64,000 nucleotides of DNA from contig NZ_HG428741.1 of assembly GCF_000380245.2 (NCBI RefSeq), positions 1,751,761 through 1,815,760 on the forward strand, given 5' to 3'. The notes beneath the pieces were generated by a model. The model saw only the letters and a program-made list of their open reading frames with translations, had not been told where the DNA came from and did not search any database. The DNA is from Bacillus massiliigorillae. Lineage in GTDB: Bacteria > Bacillota > Bacilli > Bacillales > DSM-1321. Every line of letters begins with the position of its first letter. Position 1 is the first letter of the stretch. Below are positions 62,195 to 64,000 of the stretch, one piece after another. Both the position numbers and the translations under genes were made by a program.

Positions 62195-63276
62195 AACAAA
62201 TCGTCTTATCAGTGTGTTTTCTACTATTACTCACTGGTTGTGCAGATCCAAGAGTAATTGATGATGTAAATATGGCCCAAGCTGTTGGTTATGACAAAAT
62301 AGGTAAAGAAAAGATTGAAGGGATTTTTATCATTCCAGTCTTTAAACCTGAAACAAAAGGCGAGAGCCTTGTATTAAGAGCTGAATCCAAATTATCAGGT
62401 GATTTACTAGGTCACGCTTCTAAAAAATCTGCTTTTCCAGTAGTAGTAGGGCAATTAAGGATTTTATTAATTAGTGAAGAAATAGCGAAGGAATTTGGAG
62501 TCAGAGATATAATAGATTATAGTTATCGAGACCCGACTGTTGGGGACAGAGTATTGGTAGCTATAGTTAAAGGAAAGGTGAATGATCTTATTATGACTAA
62601 ATCACCGCAATCCAATCTTAATATCGGTATCTATATAACTAATATGATAGTGCAAAATTATGTGAATTATAATGGCATACCAACTAATCTGCATTTTTAT
62701 ATGAAGGACTCTTTCCAGGATAACGGTGATGCTTTTTTACCATATGTAAAGAAAGAGAAAGACGAAATTACCGTTTCTGGAGTTGCAGTCTTACATAAGA
62801 ATAAGATGGTAGGACGTGTTTCAACAAATCGAATGTTTATTTTGAAAACATTAAAAGAAAAACACAAACACGGTATCTTTCAATTTACAACTAATCATTC
62901 TAAAAATAGAGATGCAGTAATAGAAAATATAACAGGAGCGGCTAAATATACTTTTAAGAAAGAGAAGAATTCCTATAGTATGCTTGTAAAGCTGAATGTT
63001 AAAGGAGAAATTAAAAAAATGTCGCAGAGCGAAGGCATAATGACTAAAGAGATGTTAAAACACTTAAACAAAGACATGGAGAGAGAAGTGAATAAACAAG
63101 CATACGATATATTGATAAATTTTCAAAAGCAAGGTCTTGATCCATTAAAATTAAAAAATAAATTTTTGGCGAAGCAAACCCATATACGGGATGAAGAATG
63201 GAACAACATCTATCCGAAAATGAAGATTAAAGTAGAATCAGAAGCGAAAATTATTCATATGGGTGTTTCTAGATAG
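62191..63276 (+). CDS. GerC-family germinant receptor lipoprotein
   Basis: 361 residues. The lipobox LLLLTGC gives a lipid-modified Cys17. The Ger(x)C domain follows, with DPRVIDDVNMAQAVGYDKIG, GQLRILLISEEIA and a C-terminal domain with QKQGLDPLKLKNKF and EEWNNIYPKMKIKVESEAKI. The subunit sits on the outer face of the spore inner membrane. Its ATG overlaps the stop of subunit B. No convincing terminator follows. Confidence 0.92.
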   Translation: MKQIVLSVCFLLLLTGCADPRVIDDVNMAQAVGYDKIGKEKIEGIFIIPVFKPETKGESLVLRAESKLSGDLLGHASKKSAFPVVVGQLRILLISEEIAKEFGVRDIIDYSYRDPTVGDRVLVAIVKGKVNDLIMTKSPQSNLNIGIYITNMIVQNYVNYNGIPTNLHFYMKDSFQDNGDAFLPYVKKEKDEITVSGVAVLHKNKMVGRVSTNRMFILKTLKEKHKHGIFQFTTNHSKNRDAVIENITGAAKYTFKKEKNSYSMLVKLNVKGEIKKMSQSEGIMTKEMLKHLNKDMEREVNKQAYDILINFQKQGLDPLKLKNKFLAKQTHIRDEEWNNIYPKMKIKVESEAKIIHMGVSR

Positions 63277-63625
63277 ACGATGTTTTTTTGCGCAAGATAG
63301 TAATTATTCTACAATTGATAATGGTAAAAGAAAGAGAAGAGAAGGTACAACACCTCTAACTTTTGCTACAAAAAACTATGATAATTATTTAAATGATATT
63401 TTTAGCGCTATTTTTAAAATAAATCTGGATTATAATGCAAGAATAAATCTTATTATTAAATAATACGCTTGGTTGCTGTTAGTGTTTTATGCAGAAGTAC
63501 AAAAGTTGATTACTAATAACCGAAAATCAAATATAGTTTGTTATGAACTCAATGATTTTGATCGAATAATTCCTAATGTTTAGTTAGAATTCGTTAATGA
63601 TGATAAAACATATAGATTATATTTT
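63277..63625. other. Intergenic stretch after the ger operon
   Basis: AT-rich, no supported gene. A 66-codon reading that overlaps the gerC end (63263-63463) has no ribosome site and a low-complexity composition. Confidence 0.5.
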
Positions 63626-63832
63626 GACACAAAGCTCTCTATAAAAATGCGGTAGGGACTTTTGTGTCAAAACAGTAGGGAGATTTCTTGACGAGTGACA
63701 CAAATGTATATATGTATATACAGATAAAATCCAAATATAATAGTATTTCAATCAAAAAGTATACACTTTTGTGTCTAAGAATTTTGACACGAAAGTGTAT
63801 ACTTTTTCGATAAATGACACAAAAGTGTATAC
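63626..63832. repeat. Cluster of GACACAAA-type repeats with an inverted pair
   Basis: The core GACACAAA or its complement begins at 63626 (+), 63661 (-), 63697 (+), 63767 (-), 63786 (+, one change) and 63816 (+). Three of them extend to the 17-mer GACACAAAAGTGTATAC: inverted at 63759-63775, direct with one mismatch at 63786-63802, and direct at 63816-63832. The first two form a 22-bp inverted repeat with a 10-bp spacer; the last two are 30 bp apart. A further copy with CCCTAC is at 63650-63668. Confidence 0.75.
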
Positions 63833-63952
63833 AATCATATCGATCTCTGTTTTATCTTCAATTAAATATAATCGTTCAATAAATTACTAATTAAAAGTGT
63901 TAGTTCATTAATCTATATACACTTAAAGAAACAGCATCTGTTTACTTATCTT

Positions 63953-64000
63953 TTAATTTTTCCCTTTAAATAGTCCTGTCGGAATTTTCGCATTCCAATT
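63953..64000 (-). CDS. Possible C-terminal end of a gene continuing past the window
   Basis: On the minus strand an open frame enters from the edge and ends NWNAKIPTGLFKGKN with TAA at 63953. Fifteen residues are too few to name a family. It has a plausible protein-like composition, but chance cannot be excluded. Confidence 0.3.
   Translation of the reverse strand, partial: NWNAKIPTGLFKGKN

Noticed and set aside
63263..63463. 66-codon reading after gerC
   Set aside because: It overlaps the gerC end, has no ribosome site and codes for a biased Asn/Ile/Lys sequence.
1..64000. CRISPR arrays, tRNA or rRNA genes, prophage or transposase genes
   Set aside because: No regularly spaced repeats of CRISPR type, no cloverleaf or rRNA-like sequence and no transposase or phage structural motifs were recognised. 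The repeats near 63.7 kb are unevenly spaced and partly inverted.

Overview
The window is low-GC, gene-dense DNA from a spore-forming member of the Bacillales. A tricistronic GerA-type germinant receptor operon, a SpoIIP-fold protein, AGGAGG-type ribosome binding sites with many TTG/GTG starts, and YrhD/YrhE/YrhF and Puc homologues all point to Bacillaceae or a Planococcaceae/Lysinibacillus-like relative. The genus cannot be fixed from the sequence alone. No rRNA, tRNA, CRISPR array, transposase or phage structural gene was seen.

Left part (1-24.9 kb). It holds a HAD phosphatase, then an ECF sigma factor overlapping a membrane-anchored SpoIIP-like probable anti-sigma factor, then a secreted M28 aminopeptidase. 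A three-gene signalling operon follows (HPt-REC-GGDEF-REC diguanylate cyclase, CheY-like receiver, hybrid histidine kinase), then a secreted coiled-coil murein hydrolase. Malate synthase G with an adjacent IclR regulator comes next, followed by a TetR regulator divergent from a KstD-like flavoprotein plus an SRPBCC protein, a chemoreceptor, and a fumarase C operon behind two Fur boxes. A pair of unknown genes (HTH protein and a protein ending in a DnaA domain-I fold) and a prolyl 4-hydroxylase close this part.

Catabolic cluster (24.9-33.7 kb). A LuxR-type regulator is divergent from an iron alcohol dehydrogenase, an HSL-family hydrolase, a Baeyer-Villiger monooxygenase and an aldehyde dehydrogenase. 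A terminator, a frameshifted MFS transporter and an SDR dehydrogenase follow. Together these give every enzyme class of the cyclohexanol-type route: alcohol to ketone to lactone to hydroxy acid to semialdehyde to dicarboxylate. A near-consensus cre site suggests CcpA catabolite repression.

Middle part (33.8-50.6 kb). It has a small YfhD-like protein, a glycosyltransferase, and a TetR/condensation-like acyltransferase/DUF6320 operon. A molybdoenzyme region follows: formate dehydrogenase (fdhF-yrhD) divergent from yrhF-fdhD-moaA, then a xanthine dehydrogenase operon (pucA-B-D-C-E). The fdhF leader has an upstream dyad and an apparent intrinsic terminator.

Right part (50.7-64 kb). An efflux-type MFS gene has a leader that looks like a translational attenuator. 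Next come a MazG fragment, a frameshifted methyltransferase, and a block of higher-GC unknown genes (about 53.2-58.9 kb) that includes a DUF1963 protein and a 754-residue two-helix membrane protein with four cytoplasmic repeats. The window ends with the ger operon, bordered on both sides by GACACAAA-type repeats that form a cluster near 63.6-63.8 kb. Three genes carry frameshifts, two of them at A7 runs, so base-calling error should be excluded before they are called pseudogenes.
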